Below, piece after piece: positions 1 to 8,805 of a stretch of 37,333 nt of DNA. The number at the start of each line of letters is the position of its first letter. Position 1 is the stretch's first letter. The position numbers and the translations under genes were made by a program. The notes under the pieces were generated by a model that was given only the letters and a program-made list of their open reading frames with translations, ran no database searches and had not been told where the DNA came from. The DNA comes from a virus. The stretch lies in IMG/VR virus record IMGVR_UViG_3300027805_000038, positions 1-37,333 of that record; one strand, given 5' to 3'.

Positions 1-1
1 T

Positions 2-1948
2 GAAAAAGTTAAAAACAACGCAACATCATTCGTTGAATTTGCAAAAGTACTGGGTCTTTCAGGCGTAGGAGGAGTAGCGTCTGGACTTGGAACAGCAATA
101 AGTGCTATGGGTGATGCACTTTCAAGTAAACTCTTTAAAGAAAAAACACCGATTGAAAAGTTTGTAGAGTTTAGTAAGTTAGATGTAGGTGACCCCACAA
201 AATTAAAAGATAAAGCAGAAGCATTTGCTGCGTTTATGTATGGATTTACAACTAAACCAGGAAAATCTAGACCACCGCCAGTACAACCAGCAGCCGCACC
301 AGCACCGGCCGCGGCTCCAGCACCTGCCCCAGCACCGGCAGCAAGCGCAGTAAGGCCGGTATCCCCGCCAGCACCTGCCGCGGCCCCAGCACCTGCCCCA
401 GCACCGGCAGCAAGCGCAGTAAGGCCGGTATCCCCGCCAGCACCTGCCGCGGCCCCAGCACCGGCAGCAAGCGCAGTAAGGCCGGTATCCCCGCCAGCAC
501 CGGCAGCAAGTGCAGCAAGACCCGCATCTTCCACGGGCCGATCTGGTGCAGATGAAATGTCAGCAGATTCGCAGAAAAATTTGGCTGGTATAAAACAAAC
601 TTTACTCGATAAGGGTATAAAAGATGAAAATTATATTAATGCCATACTTGGCAATATAATGAAAGAAAGCGGCGGTAAAATAGTAGAAGAAAATTTAAAT
701 TATGGTAAAACATCAAATGATCGTATTAGAAGTATTTTTGGAAAACGTGCAGCCAGATTTTCAGATCAAGAGTTGGATGTTATTAAAAAAGATCCACAAA
801 AAATGGCAGAAGCGATGTATGGTGGAGAAACATCCGTTGGTAAAGCGTTTGGTAATACAGAGGCAGGTGATGCTTGGAAATATAGAGGGCGTGGTTATAT
901 ACAATTAACTGGTAAAAATAATTACGCAGCAGCATCAAAAGCAATTTACGGTGATGACAGACTTTTAAAAAACCCAGATTTGCTTAATAGACCAGAAGTA
1001 GCCAATGAAGTAGTTGCATGGTTTATGCAACAAAATAAATCTTCTATGCAAAAACATCTTAAAATAGGTTCTGGTCCTATGTCAAAAGCTCAAGCAAATC
1101 TATTAGCCACTAGTCAAATAGCAGGAGTGGCGATAACTCCTGGTAAAGGTGGATATTTGGCTGAAGAAGTTTTAAGTAAAGTTGACAAATATTCATCTCA
1201 GGTGGCGGGCATACAACCAGGCGAACAAAAAACAACCGGCACTGGGGCAATTGCGGTTGCACCAGAAGATGCACTTAAATTAATTAAATTTAGCGGTCAT
1301 GGTGCCGGCGCAAAAGAAAACTGGAATAAGTTGAACCCCGATTTCAGAAATAGATTCCTTGCGTTGTTATCTGATCCTGCGTGGGGAGGTCAAACAATAC
1401 CATATATTAGTGGCCAGCGTAGTGATGAACAGCAAGAAAATTTATATAAAAGATGGAAAGCAGCTGGAGGTAGTATTCCCGATAAACCTACCGCTGATGG
1501 AATTACAACACCAGTGCCACCCATAAGCATGGGAGGTAAACCTAATTCTCATAATTTAGGATTAGCGATTGACGTGGGCAGAGAAGGCTTGTCTAAATTA
1601 GAAGCAAGTGGTTTACTAGGCAAATATGGATTCCGTTCAGGTAATACATTTAGAACACCAGATCCAGTCCATATACAGGATGCTGGGTATCGTGCAGCAC
1701 GAAATGGAGCAATAGTTGAACCAAAAACTGGTGGATCATTAATGCAAGTCGGTGAAGGCGGTCAGGCCGAAGCAATAGTGCCACTACCTGATGGTAGATC
1801 AATACCAGTTACTATAAAAAATAGTTCAGAGCAAATGTCAGGAATGAAAGAATTATTTACTGCAATGACAGATAAGTTTGATACCATGATTGATCTATTA
1901 TCACAAGGTAATAGAATCAGCCGTGATATTCAAATGAATACCCTTTAA
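2..1948 (+). CDS. Tape-measure-like tail protein, C-terminal part, with GH19-like and M15 peptidase-like domains (5' partial)
   Basis: The frame is open from base 2, so the gene begins before the window; the ATG at 107 is only the first internal Met. After a helical tape-measure-like segment comes an Ala/Pro linker (about 287-525). Next is a GH19/chitinase-like domain: KESGG with the putative catalytic Glu at 665-667, then ENLNYG and GRGYIQLTG. Then follows a VanY/M15-type domain with the zinc motif SHNLGLAID (His 1550-1552, Asp 1571-1573) and DPVHIQ (His 1670-1672). The end carries VGEGGQAEAIVPLPDGRSIP, the usual C-terminal signature of tape measure proteins. The inferred role is to set tail length and cut both glycan and peptide bonds of murein during DNA entry. 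It could instead be a separate virion lysin or baseplate hub protein. Portal gp20 follows 14 bases downstream. Confidence 0.72.
   Translation, partial: EKVKNNATSFVEFAKVLGLSGVGGVASGLGTAISAMGDALSSKLFKEKTPIEKFVEFSKLDVGDPTKLKDKAEAFAAFMYGFTTKPGKSRPPPVQPAAAPAPAAAPAPAPAPAASAVRPVSPPAPAAAPAPAPAPAASAVRPVSPPAPAAAPAPAASAVRPVSPPAPAASAARPASSTGRSGADEMSADSQKNLAGIKQTLLDKGIKDENYINAILGNIMKESGGKIVEENLNYGKTSNDRIRSIFGKRAARFSDQELDVIKKDPQKMAEAMYGGETSVGKAFGNTEAGDAWKYRGRGYIQLTGKNNYAAASKAIYGDDRLLKNPDLLNRPEVANEVVAWFMQQNKSSMQKHLKIGSGPMSKAQANLLATSQIAGVAITPGKGGYLAEEVLSKVDKYSSQVAGIQPGEQKTTGTGAIAVAPEDALKLIKFSGHGAGAKENWNKLNPDFRNRFLALLSDPAWGGQTIPYISGQRSDEQQENLYKRWKAAGGSIPDKPTADGITTPVPPISMGGKPNSHNLGLAIDVGREGLSKLEASGLLGKYGFRSGNTFRTPDPVHIQDAGYRAARNGAIVEPKTGGSLMQVGEGGQAEAIVPLPDGRSIPVTIKNSSEQMSGMKELFTAMTDKFDTMIDLLSQGNRISRDIQMNTL
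287..525 (+). repeat. GC-rich Ala/Pro-coding direct repeats
   Basis: Imperfect direct repeats encode PAPAASAVRPVSPPAPAA-like units. The segment starting gcaccggcagcaagc recurs at 332, 401, 458 and 497, giving periods of 69, 57 and 39 bases. This suggests stepwise contraction by repeat slippage. The segment is much richer in G+C than the flanking coding sequence. It forms a flexible linker between the tape-measure part and the hydrolase domains. Confidence 0.85.
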
Positions 1949-1950
1949 AT

Positions 1951-1958
1951 AATAAATA
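1951..1958 (+). promoter_or_regulatory. T4-type late promoter, AATAAATA, abutting portal ATG
   Basis: The octamer AATAAATA ends four bases before the portal ATG at 1963. No Shine-Dalgarno lies in between or just upstream. If it acts like the T4 late promoter TATAAATA, the message would start at or next to the start codon. Confidence 0.55.
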
Positions 1959-1962
1959 CTAG

Positions 1963-3726
1963 ATGGCCTATAAACGTAAATTTAGCAATCAACATGGTTC
2001 ACTAAGCCCAATTAGTGGTAGTAATAGTAATAGCGGTTCATGGAATGCCGGTATGGGTAATGAATCAACCGGCGGTTGGACTAATGATTTTGCTTATCGT
2101 AACTGGCAAAGCCGCCTGCCCGAAGTTTATACAGGACATCCAAACCGTATTGAACGCTATAATCAGTATGAAATGATGGATGTTGATCCAGAAATTAATG
2201 CATGCCTGGACATACTTAGCGAGTTTAGCACTCAACTAAATGAACATAATAAAACTCCATTCCAAATACATTTTCATGGCGAGCCGACACAAACAGAAGT
2301 TGATCTAGTATCAAAACAGTTAAAACAGTGGTGTAAATTAAATGAATTTGAAACCAGAGCATTTAAGATATTCCGGAATACTGTAAAGTACGGTGATCAG
2401 GTATTTGTACGTGATCCAGAAACTTTTAAATTATTCTGGATTGATATGACCAAGGTGGTTAAAGTAATTGTAAATGAAAGTGAAGGTAAAAATCCAGAGC
2501 AGTATGTACTTAAAGATATAAATCCAAACTTGCAAAATCTAACTATAGCAGAAAAAACTACTACCGATTTCCAAGCACAACCTCCAACTGCGGGATATAG
2601 TGCACCCTATAGTTACACAGTACCTAATGAACCATATGGAACAACCGGTAGCCGTTTTAGTCTAGGCATAAATGAAAATGCAGTAGATGCTAAACACATT
2701 GTTCACCTAAGCCTAACTGAAGGCTTAGATCGTTATTGGCCATTTGGGCAAAGCATATTGGAAAATATTTTTAAGGTATATAAGCAAAAAGAATTACTTG
2801 AAGATGCCATACTAATATATCGCGTGGCACGTGCACCAGAGCGACGTATATTTAAAATTGATGTTGGTAATATGCCAAGCCACATGGCTATGGCATTTGT
2901 AAACCGGATAAAAGATGAAATACACCAGCGCCGTATACCAAGTATACATGGTGGACAAGCAGTAGTAGACGCTACATATAATCCATTATCTATTAATGAG
3001 GATTACTTCTTTCCTGTAACAGCAGATGGACGTGGCAGTGATGTAACAACTCTTGCCGGTGGCCAAAACTTGGGCGAAATTGATGACTTAAAATATTTTA
3101 ATAATCGTCTTGCACGTGGACTACGTGTGCCAAGCAGTTATTTGCCTACTGGACCAGAAGATAGTGAACGACCATTAGTTGATGGTAAAGTTGGCACGGC
3201 AATGATACAAGAGTACCGTTTTAATCAGTATTGTGAACGTCTACAAGGATATATTTCACGTAAATTAAATGATGAATTTAAATTGTTCCTACGGTGGCGT
3301 GGTTTTAATATAGACTCAGCCTTGTTCGACATATCGTTTAATCCACCACAAAATTTTGCTGCGTATCGCCAGAGCGAACTTGATAAAGATCGGGTAAACA
3401 CATTTACTGCAATGGCGCAATTACCTTATATTTCTACCCGTTTTGCGATGAAACGTTTCTTAGGTCTTAGCCAAGAAGAAATTAAAGAAAATGAAAAATT
3501 GTGGGGTGAAGAACGGGAAGAACCAGAAGCAGGCGAAGGAGCATCAGCCGATTTACGTAGTGTGGGTATAAGCAGTGCGGATGTCGAGGGTGATATAGAA
3601 ACAGCGGAAGGCATGGAAGAAGCGCCTCCAGAAGGTGGTATGGCACCGGAAGTAACTGCGCCGGTAACACCCGCGCCAACTGGTGGCGCTCCAGGTGCAC
3701 CAGCAGGCGCACCTCCTGCAGTATAA
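1963..3726 (+). CDS. gp20: Portal vertex protein gp20
   Basis: T4 gp20-family portal: the dodecameric ring at the head vertex through which DNA is packaged and ejected. The N-terminal half has the family pattern RIERYNQYEMMDVDPEINAC. The core has ERRIFKIDVGNMP, INEDYFFPVTADGRGSDV and RGLRVPSSYLPTG, all typical of gp20. At 587 residues it is close to the usual 520-560; the extra length is an acidic, then Pro/Ala/Gly-rich C-terminal tail (from about residue 515). It heads the head module in T4 order (gp20, core proteins, gp21, gp22, gp23). There is no Shine-Dalgarno; a late-promoter octamer ends four bases before the ATG. Confidence 0.96.
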   Translation: MAYKRKFSNQHGSLSPISGSNSNSGSWNAGMGNESTGGWTNDFAYRNWQSRLPEVYTGHPNRIERYNQYEMMDVDPEINACLDILSEFSTQLNEHNKTPFQIHFHGEPTQTEVDLVSKQLKQWCKLNEFETRAFKIFRNTVKYGDQVFVRDPETFKLFWIDMTKVVKVIVNESEGKNPEQYVLKDINPNLQNLTIAEKTTTDFQAQPPTAGYSAPYSYTVPNEPYGTTGSRFSLGINENAVDAKHIVHLSLTEGLDRYWPFGQSILENIFKVYKQKELLEDAILIYRVARAPERRIFKIDVGNMPSHMAMAFVNRIKDEIHQRRIPSIHGGQAVVDATYNPLSINEDYFFPVTADGRGSDVTTLAGGQNLGEIDDLKYFNNRLARGLRVPSSYLPTGPEDSERPLVDGKVGTAMIQEYRFNQYCERLQGYISRKLNDEFKLFLRWRGFNIDSALFDISFNPPQNFAAYRQSELDKDRVNTFTAMAQLPYISTRFAMKRFLGLSQEEIKENEKLWGEEREEPEAGEGASADLRSVGISSADVEGDIETAEGMEEAPPEGGMAPEVTAPVTPAPTGGAPGAPAGAPPAV

Positions 3727-3734
3727 GATAAATA
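3727..3734 (+). promoter_or_regulatory. T4-type late promoter, GATAAATA, 5 nt before ATG
   Basis: GATAAATA directly follows the portal stop codon (3724-3726) and ends exactly five bases before the ATG at 3740. No ribosome binding site is visible, so a leaderless transcript is predicted. Confidence 0.55.
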
Positions 3735-3739
3735 TATAA

Positions 3740-3967
3740 ATGTTCCTAAGAGAATTTTTTGAAGCAGCACCAGAGGGTTGGCAAGATCGCCAAGACGATC
3801 ATAGTCAGCCTAAATGGGGTGAATCACGTAAAACTAAATTAACGTTACGTGAGATTAATAAGTTGCGTCGTATGCAAGAAGTGCAGGCATATGAGCGTGC
3901 TAGGGACTTAAAAAAGATACGGAAACAGTATGCGCCACCAGCACAGGGTGGTGGACCAACACTATAG
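3740..3967 (+). CDS. Small basic protein between portal and prohead core; possible prohead core protein (gp67 position)
   Basis: 75 residues, strongly charged and helical, with many Arg/Lys. The N-terminus MFLREFFEAAPEGW resembles the capsid-targeting/propeptide sequences of T4 head-internal proteins (MKTYQEFIAE|A), with a plausible gp21-type cut after FFE. It occupies the place of T4 gene 67 just after gp20. The T4 gp67 is acidic, whereas this is basic, so true homology is uncertain. It probably enters the prohead core; this is inference from position and N-terminus. Confidence 0.6.
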   Translation: MFLREFFEAAPEGWQDRQDDHSQPKWGESRKTKLTLREINKLRRMQEVQAYERARDLKKIRKQYAPPAQGGGPTL

Positions 3968-3990
3968 TACTAGTTAAACCTTAAAACGTT

Positions 3991-4020
3991 AAAAAAGCGC
4001 ATTTATTGCGCTATTTTTTT
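3991..4020 (+). terminator. Intrinsic terminator after gp20 unit
   Basis: Stem AGCGCA (3996-4001) pairs with TGCGCT (4007-4012) around the loop TTTAT. The stem is preceded by an A-run and followed by ATTTTTTT. It lies 24 bases after the small-gene stop. Confidence 0.85.
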
Positions 4021-4028
4021 GTATACAG

Positions 4029-4036
4029 GGTAAATA
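4029..4036 (+). promoter_or_regulatory. Weak late-promoter-like motif, GGTAAATA
   Basis: GGTAAATA matches six of eight positions of the T4 late consensus. It lies just after a terminator and 33 bases before the ATG at 4070, which has a clear AAAGGAG. It is the only promoter candidate for the core protein-gp21-gp22-gp23 run. Confidence 0.35.
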
Positions 4037-4069
4037 TACTTACAAGCCATTTAATCTAAAGGAGTAAAA

Positions 4070-4927
4070 ATGTCTACAGCAAAATTTGAAAAGTTAATTG
4101 ATCTAATTATTAATGAAGATCAAGAACGTGCAGAACAATTATTTCACGAAATCGTAGTTGAAAAGAGTCGTGAAATCTACGAAGGTCTGATGGAAGAAGA
4201 TGACCTAGAAGAAGATATGACCACAGGTCTAATGGACGAAATCGAAATGGAAGAAACAGATGATCTTGCCATGGAAGATGAAGTCGAAGACGAAGACGAA
4301 GAAATCTCTGGTGATTTTGACGTTGAAGGCGGAGATGACATGGAAGACATTGGTGATGACATGGGCGATGAAGGCATGGGCGACGACATGGGCGATGCTG
4401 ATATGGGTTCCGAAGAGGCTGCAACCAAAGATGATATTATGGATCTAGAGGACAAACTAGACCAATTGTTAGCCGCTTTCGAAGAAGAATTTGGTGCTGA
4501 GGAAGAAGGCGAAGAAGAGGAAGAAGGCGAAGAAGAGGAAGAAGGTGAAGAAGAGGGTGAAGAAGAATCCGGCGTAATGGAAGCCGTAGAAATGAAGAAA
4601 GTATCCGTAACCCACACCGACGGTAGCGATTCCGGTAGCCGTAAAGGTCCAGTTGCCGCCAATTCTGGTGCAGCAGGTATGGCCTCTAAGCCAGTAAAAT
4701 TCAGTGATGGTGGTCAAGCACAACCAAGCGGTCCAAAAGGTCCAAGCAATGCTTATAGCAAAGGTGAAGGCCAGGTTAAAGGCGCAGGTTCCTTCAAGAA
4801 TGCACCAGGCGTAAATGGTGGCAAGACTGAAGCCGCTCCAAAGCCAGAAATGAAGCAAGCCTCCGGTGTAAACGTTAAAGATGTTGTGCCTGAGAGCAAG
4901 CGTTCCGCTAAGAAGATGATTAAGTAA
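4070..4927 (+). CDS. Prohead core protein, highly acidic (gp67/gp68-like)
   Basis: 285 residues. Residues 1-45 are a helical region (KFEKLIDLIINEDQERAEQL, LFHEIVVEKSREIYE) of the type seen in gp68-like core proteins of marine T4-like phages. A very acidic Glu/Asp/Met-rich stretch follows (about 42-165), including runs of EEEEEGEEEEEGEEEGEEE. The Gly/Ser/Lys-rich C-terminal third is basic. The charge split and the place directly before gp21 and gp22 suggest a scaffold-core component degraded by gp21. The ribosome site AAAGGAG is well placed. The family assignment rests on position and the N-terminal motif. Confidence 0.75.
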   Translation: MSTAKFEKLIDLIINEDQERAEQLFHEIVVEKSREIYEGLMEEDDLEEDMTTGLMDEIEMEETDDLAMEDEVEDEDEEISGDFDVEGGDDMEDIGDDMGDEGMGDDMGDADMGSEEAATKDDIMDLEDKLDQLLAAFEEEFGAEEEGEEEEEGEEEEEGEEEGEEESGVMEAVEMKKVSVTHTDGSDSGSRKGPVAANSGAAGMASKPVKFSDGGQAQPSGPKGPSNAYSKGEGQVKGAGSFKNAPGVNGGKTEAAPKPEMKQASGVNVKDVVPESKRSAKKMIK

Positions 4928-4941
4928 AGGTTTAGGTTAAA

Positions 4942-5592
4942 ATGGCTTTGTACCTAAAGGAAAACTTAACATTTGATAGGGCCAGTATGGTCGTTGAAAG
5001 TGTTAAGGAAGGTGAGTTGAAGAACCTTTATATGAAGGGTATCTTCATCCAGGGTGGGGTAAAGAACGCTAATGAGCGTGTTTACCCCGTGCCCGAAATT
5101 GAAAAAGCCGTGGAACAACTAAACAACCAAATACGTGAAGGCAATTCCGTTCTAGGTGAAGTAGATCACCCTGATGATCTAAAAATCAATTTAGATCGTG
5201 TAAGCCACATGATTACAAATATGTGGATGGATGGCCCAAACGGTTATGGTAAGTTAAAGATTCTACCTACTCCAATGGGGCAACTAGTGTCTACCATGTT
5301 GGAGAGCGGAGTAAAACTAGGTGTCAGTAGTAGAGGCAGCGGAAACGTTGATGATTCTAGTGGCAAAGTCAGTGACTTTGAAATAGTCACTGTGGACATA
5401 GTAGCACAACCTAGTGCACCAAATGCATATCCAAAAGCAATATATGAGGGTCTAATGAACATGCGTGGAGGCCACCGTGTATTAGACAATCTAAAGGGTA
5501 CAAATTTGGATAAAGATGCTAAAGTCCAACAATACCTTAGAGAGGAAGTAACACGCCTCATTAAGGATCTTAAAATAAAAGGGAAAGCATAA
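4942..5592 (+). CDS. gp21: Prohead core protease gp21
   Basis: 216 residues, the usual size for T4 gp21-type prohead proteases, which have a serine protease fold related to herpesvirus assemblins. The putative catalytic His is H76 in GEVDHPD and the Ser lies in GVSSRGSG (residues 127-134). DIVAQPSAPNAYP is also typical. The enzyme matures the prohead by cutting after Glu in (L/I)xE|(A/G/S) sites, and candidate sites occur in gp23 and several other products here. It starts 15 bases after the core protein and is followed after 1 base by gp22, so translation is probably coupled. Confidence 0.93.
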   Translation: MALYLKENLTFDRASMVVESVKEGELKNLYMKGIFIQGGVKNANERVYPVPEIEKAVEQLNNQIREGNSVLGEVDHPDDLKINLDRVSHMITNMWMDGPNGYGKLKILPTPMGQLVSTMLESGVKLGVSSRGSGNVDDSSGKVSDFEIVTVDIVAQPSAPNAYPKAIYEGLMNMRGGHRVLDNLKGTNLDKDAKVQQYLREEVTRLIKDLKIKGKA

Positions 5593-5593
5593 A

Positions 5594-6700
5594 ATGTTAG
5601 ATGCTATCAAGCCATTGCTAGAAAGCGGAATCGTTAATGCAGATACTGCCAAGGCTATAAATGAAGCCTGGGAGTCTAAATTAAACGAAGCCCGTGAAGA
5701 AGTACGTGCTCAACTGCGTGAAGAATTTGCGGGTAAGTACGAACATGATAAGAATGTAATGGTAGAAGCCCTTGATAAAATGGTTACAGAAAGCCTATCC
5801 AGTGAAATTGCTGAGTTCAACGAAGAGCGTAAGCAAATGAACGAGGACCGTGTAAAGGCACAACAAAAACTACGTGAAAATGCAGGCAAATTCAACGATT
5901 TTATGGTCACTAAACTGGCCGAAGAATTGCGCGAATTACGCCAGGATCGTAAGTTACAAACAGAATCCCGCGATAAGTTGGAGCGTTTTGTTGTTGCAGC
6001 CCTAGCAAAGGAAATTCGTGAGTTTGAAACAGACAAACGTGCTGTAGTTGAAGCCAAAGTAAAATTAGTTGCCGAAGCAAAAGATCAACTAGCCAAATTA
6101 AAGGCTAAATTTGTTGCTGAAAGTGCTAAGAAAGTAGGCGGGTTAGTAGCCACCCAACTCAAGGGTGAAATTGGTCAATTGAAGAAGGATATCAAAGAAG
6201 CACGTGAAAGCCAGTTTGGCCGCCGTCTATTTGAAGCCTTCGCTGCCGAGTTTAGTGCAACCCACTTAAACGAAAAGAACGAGACACGTAAGTTACTCGC
6301 TCAACTAGCAGAAAAAGAAAGTCAATTAGCCGAATCTGCCAAAACAGTAAAAAATGCTCAACGTATAGTTGAGTCCAAAGAACGTGAAGTTCGCATGATT
6401 AAGGAATCCAATCTACGTGAGCGTACCATGAGTGAATTACTAGGTACACTAAACGAAGAAAAGGCCGAAGTTATGAAGAACTTACTAGAAAGCGTCCAGA
6501 CTCCAAAGTTAAAGACTGCTTTCGATAAGTATCTACCAGCAGTACTAAATCAGGGTAAGGAACCAAAGCCTGCACAAACTAAGCAAGCATTGACCGAAAA
6601 CCGTCAAGTACTAACTGGTGATAAAACTGCCAATAAGGCCGAACAAGAAGATGAACACGGTGATAACCTAGTACTCTTCAAGCGCCTGGCAGGGCTCTAA
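5594..6700 (+). CDS. gp22: Prohead scaffolding core protein gp22
   Basis: 368 residues, almost wholly alpha-helical and coiled-coil, rich in Glu, Lys, Arg, Ala and Leu. It has the family order: a short N-terminal helix (MLDAIKPLLESGIV), a long charged coiled coil, then a conserved C-terminal part (ERTMSELLGTLNEEKAEVMK, LLESVQTPKLKTAFDKYLPA). Forms the internal scaffold on which gp23 assembles and is then digested by gp21. It begins one base after the gp21 stop and precedes gp23, as in T4. The length is greater than T4 gp22 (about 269), which is common in marine relatives. Confidence 0.92.
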   Translation: MLDAIKPLLESGIVNADTAKAINEAWESKLNEAREEVRAQLREEFAGKYEHDKNVMVEALDKMVTESLSSEIAEFNEERKQMNEDRVKAQQKLRENAGKFNDFMVTKLAEELRELRQDRKLQTESRDKLERFVVAALAKEIREFETDKRAVVEAKVKLVAEAKDQLAKLKAKFVAESAKKVGGLVATQLKGEIGQLKKDIKEARESQFGRRLFEAFAAEFSATHLNEKNETRKLLAQLAEKESQLAESAKTVKNAQRIVESKEREVRMIKESNLRERTMSELLGTLNEEKAEVMKNLLESVQTPKLKTAFDKYLPAVLNQGKEPKPAQTKQALTENRQVLTGDKTANKAEQEDEHGDNLVLFKRLAGL

Positions 6701-6730
6701 AAACTGACATTAATAAGGAGAAAACATACA

Positions 6731-7951
6731 ATGTCTAAAGTTCTATTAGAAAGCCGTTGGGGCGAAACCAAAGAAGCCCTGCTAGAAGGCTTAAACGGCA
6801 CCCGCCGTTCATCCATGGGTGTTATCCTAGAAAATACCCGTAAGCAGTTACTTGCTGAAAGTTCAGCAGGTACAACAGTAGCCGGTAATATTGCTACACT
6901 AAACCGTGTAATACTACCAGTTATCCGCCGTGTCATGCCAACCGTTATTGCTAACGAGTTAGTAGGCGTACAGCCAATGACAGGTCCAGTAGGTCAAATC
7001 CATACTCTACGTGTTCGTTACGCCCAGGCCCTAGGCCCATACGGTGGCAGCGATCCACAAAACGTAGCAGGTGTATACGCCGGCGATGAGGCACTAAGCC
7101 CATTCAAAATTGCTCAAGCATATTCACGTACACCTGATGGAGTTACTACTGCTCCAGGCACACCACCATTCTACACTGCTGCCGATACAGCAACACTAGA
7201 AGGTAACGGTGGTAAGCCAATCAGCGTCCAAATTTTACGTCAAGCCGTAGAAGCCAAGAGCCGTAAACTCCAGGCACGTTGGACATTTGAAGCAGCACAA
7301 GACGCACAAAGCCAGCACGGCATTGACGTTGAGGCTGAAATCATGGCTGCTCTAGCACAAGAAATCACTGCTGAAATTGATCAGGAAATCCTCCTATCAC
7401 TACGCAGTCTTGCCGCTACTGAGTTCACATACAACCAGGCTACCGTTTCCGGTACAGCCACATTCGTTGGTGACGAACATGCTGCTCTAGCCGTTCTAAT
7501 CAACCGTGTTGCTAACCTAATCGCCCAGCGTACACGCCGTGGCGCAGGTAACTGGGCTGTTGTTTCTAGCGAAGCCCTAACTGTTCTACAGAGTGCTACA
7601 ACTTCTGCATTCGCACGTACAACAGAAGGTACATTCGAGGCTCCAACAAACACCAAGTTTGTTGGTACACTAAACAACGCTATGCGTGTGTTCGTTGACT
7701 CCTATGCTCCAACAGGAACACCAGTTCTAGTTGGTTACAAGGGTTCCAGCGAAACAGACGCAGCAGCATTCTACTGCCCATACATTCCATTGATGAGCAG
7801 CGGTGTTGTTCTAGATCCAACAACATTCGAGCCAGTCGTATCCTTTATGACAAGATATGGCTACGTGGAGCTAACCAATACTGCATCAAGTTTTGGAAAT
7901 GCAGCCGATTATCTCGGAGAAATAGCTGTCACAAATGTGACGTTTCAATAA
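6731..7951 (+). CDS. gp23: Major capsid protein gp23
   Basis: 406 residues, HK97-fold capsid protein of the T4 gp23 family, shorter than T4's 521. The N-terminal propeptide ends at LLAE|SSAG (cut after Glu43), matching the gp21 consensus LxE|S. It is followed by the conserved IATLNRVILPVIRRVMPTVI, ANELVGVQPMTGPVG and RVRYA. A strong ribosome site (AAGGAG) precedes it. A perfect palindromic terminator follows the stop, then an antisense HNH gene. No separate vertex protein gp24 is seen here. Confidence 0.97.
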   Translation: MSKVLLESRWGETKEALLEGLNGTRRSSMGVILENTRKQLLAESSAGTTVAGNIATLNRVILPVIRRVMPTVIANELVGVQPMTGPVGQIHTLRVRYAQALGPYGGSDPQNVAGVYAGDEALSPFKIAQAYSRTPDGVTTAPGTPPFYTAADTATLEGNGGKPISVQILRQAVEAKSRKLQARWTFEAAQDAQSQHGIDVEAEIMAALAQEITAEIDQEILLSLRSLAATEFTYNQATVSGTATFVGDEHAALAVLINRVANLIAQRTRRGAGNWAVVSSEALTVLQSATTSAFARTTEGTFEAPTNTKFVGTLNNAMRVFVDSYAPTGTPVLVGYKGSSETDAAAFYCPYIPLMSSGVVLDPTTFEPVVSFMTRYGYVELTNTASSFGNAADYLGEIAVTNVTFQ

Positions 7952-7973
7952 GTTAGTACTTACTAACTGCAAT

Positions 7974-8002
7974 AAAAAAGGGGACTTAAGTCCCCTTTTT
8001 TT
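7974..8002. terminator. Bidirectional palindromic terminator between gp23 and HNH gene
   Basis: Six A, then the perfect palindrome GGGGACTTAAGTCCCC (7980-7995), then seven T. It is symmetric, so it can end both the gp23 transcript and the convergent HNH transcript. The HNH stop codon (8001-8003) overlaps its edge. Confidence 0.92.
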
Positions 8003-8792
8003 ATACCTGGGTTGTTTTCTTGTATGGTCCTCTTGATTTATCTTGTTGAGATGGCCTTTTTCTGCCACCCAACAACCATCCATCATCAAGCCATTGTTGT
8101 AAGATATCTGCTTTGACTTTTTTTTCTACGCCATCTTTGTTTATACTGATGTTTCCACTAACTGCATTAGAGTAACGATTTTTTTGATCCGATGAACGAA
8201 CTTTTCCTTTATTAGCTACACTGCGTTTTAATTTTTCTTCATCGCTCATATGGCCGCGAACAAATCCAATCATAGAATTTCTTTTCTTTTCACTAGATTC
8301 ACGGCTCATTTTTTTACCAATTTGACTTTGACCTATTAATTTTTTGGTTTCTTCCGTATGCTTTTTACCCCTATTTTTTCTACCACCCTTATACTGTTCA
8401 CCCTCTAATTTCTTACCTTTGTTCCATGGTTCACGACCACGCATAAACTCACTATGTAGTTTAATGAGTTCTTCACGATTTTTGGCATATGCACGAACAA
8501 TCTTACTATCAAGTACACGACCCATATGCTCACCACCTACGTTCATCATATTGAATGCATAACGCATTTTGGCTAAATCATTGCCACTAGTCATTTTGGT
8601 TAATAGCCAGTGGCACCATGCATGGTCATGATACGTTAGTCTTACTAAATTATCTGGTTCATCAGTGCCACCTAATGACCGTGGAATAATATGATGTACC
8701 TCACTTTGTTCATGTGAGTCATCAACCCTACGTTTTTCTATAATTGCATAGTACCAGCGTGTATATTTGGATTCGTTGAAGATATGTTTCAT
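8001..8792 (-). CDS. HNH homing endonuclease with NUMOD-like DNA-binding repeats
   Basis: 263 residues. The HNH nuclease domain sits at the N-terminus: EVHHIIPRSLGGTDEPDNLV (residues 31-50) followed by HDHAWCHWLL. The middle is basic, with NUMOD3-type repeats (EPWNKGKK, NRGKKHTEETKKLIGQSQIG, RNSMIGFVRG). The C-terminus has VKADILQQWLDDGWLLGGRK. Its likely role is as a free-standing homing endonuclease that spreads itself by cutting relatives lacking the insertion. It lies antisense directly downstream of the capsid gene, a common homing site in T4-like phages. Expression is probably from GATAAATA ending five bases before its ATG. Confidence 0.88.
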   Translation of the reverse strand: MKHIFNESKYTRWYYAIIEKRRVDDSHEQSEVHHIIPRSLGGTDEPDNLVRLTYHDHAWCHWLLTKMTSGNDLAKMRYAFNMMNVGGEHMGRVLDSKIVRAYAKNREELIKLHSEFMRGREPWNKGKKLEGEQYKGGRKNRGKKHTEETKKLIGQSQIGKKMSRESSEKKRNSMIGFVRGHMSDEEKLKRSVANKGKVRSSDQKNRYSNAVSGNISINKDGVEKKVKADILQQWLDDGWLLGGRKRPSQQDKSRGPYKKTTQV

Positions 8793-8797
8793 ATACT

Positions 8798-8805
8798 TAT
8801 TTATC
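8798..8805 (-). promoter_or_regulatory. T4-type late promoter (minus), GATAAATA, 5 nt before HNH ATG
   Basis: On the minus strand GATAAATA is followed by AGTAT and then the HNH ATG at 8792. The spacing matches other short-spaced promoters in this window. An AAGGG lies upstream of the motif, too far and outside the predicted transcript. Confidence 0.55.

Noticed and set aside
267-527. Antisense open frame opposite the Ala/Pro linker
   Set aside because: It exists only because the GC-rich repeats lack stops on the other strand. The translation is Leu/Pro/Arg repeats without a start signal.
4110-4858. Several antisense frames opposite the acidic core protein
   Set aside because: They are mirror images of the Glu/Asp-rich coding bias (Ser- or Phe-rich translations). 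There is no ribosome site or promoter, and the sense frame is clearly a core protein.
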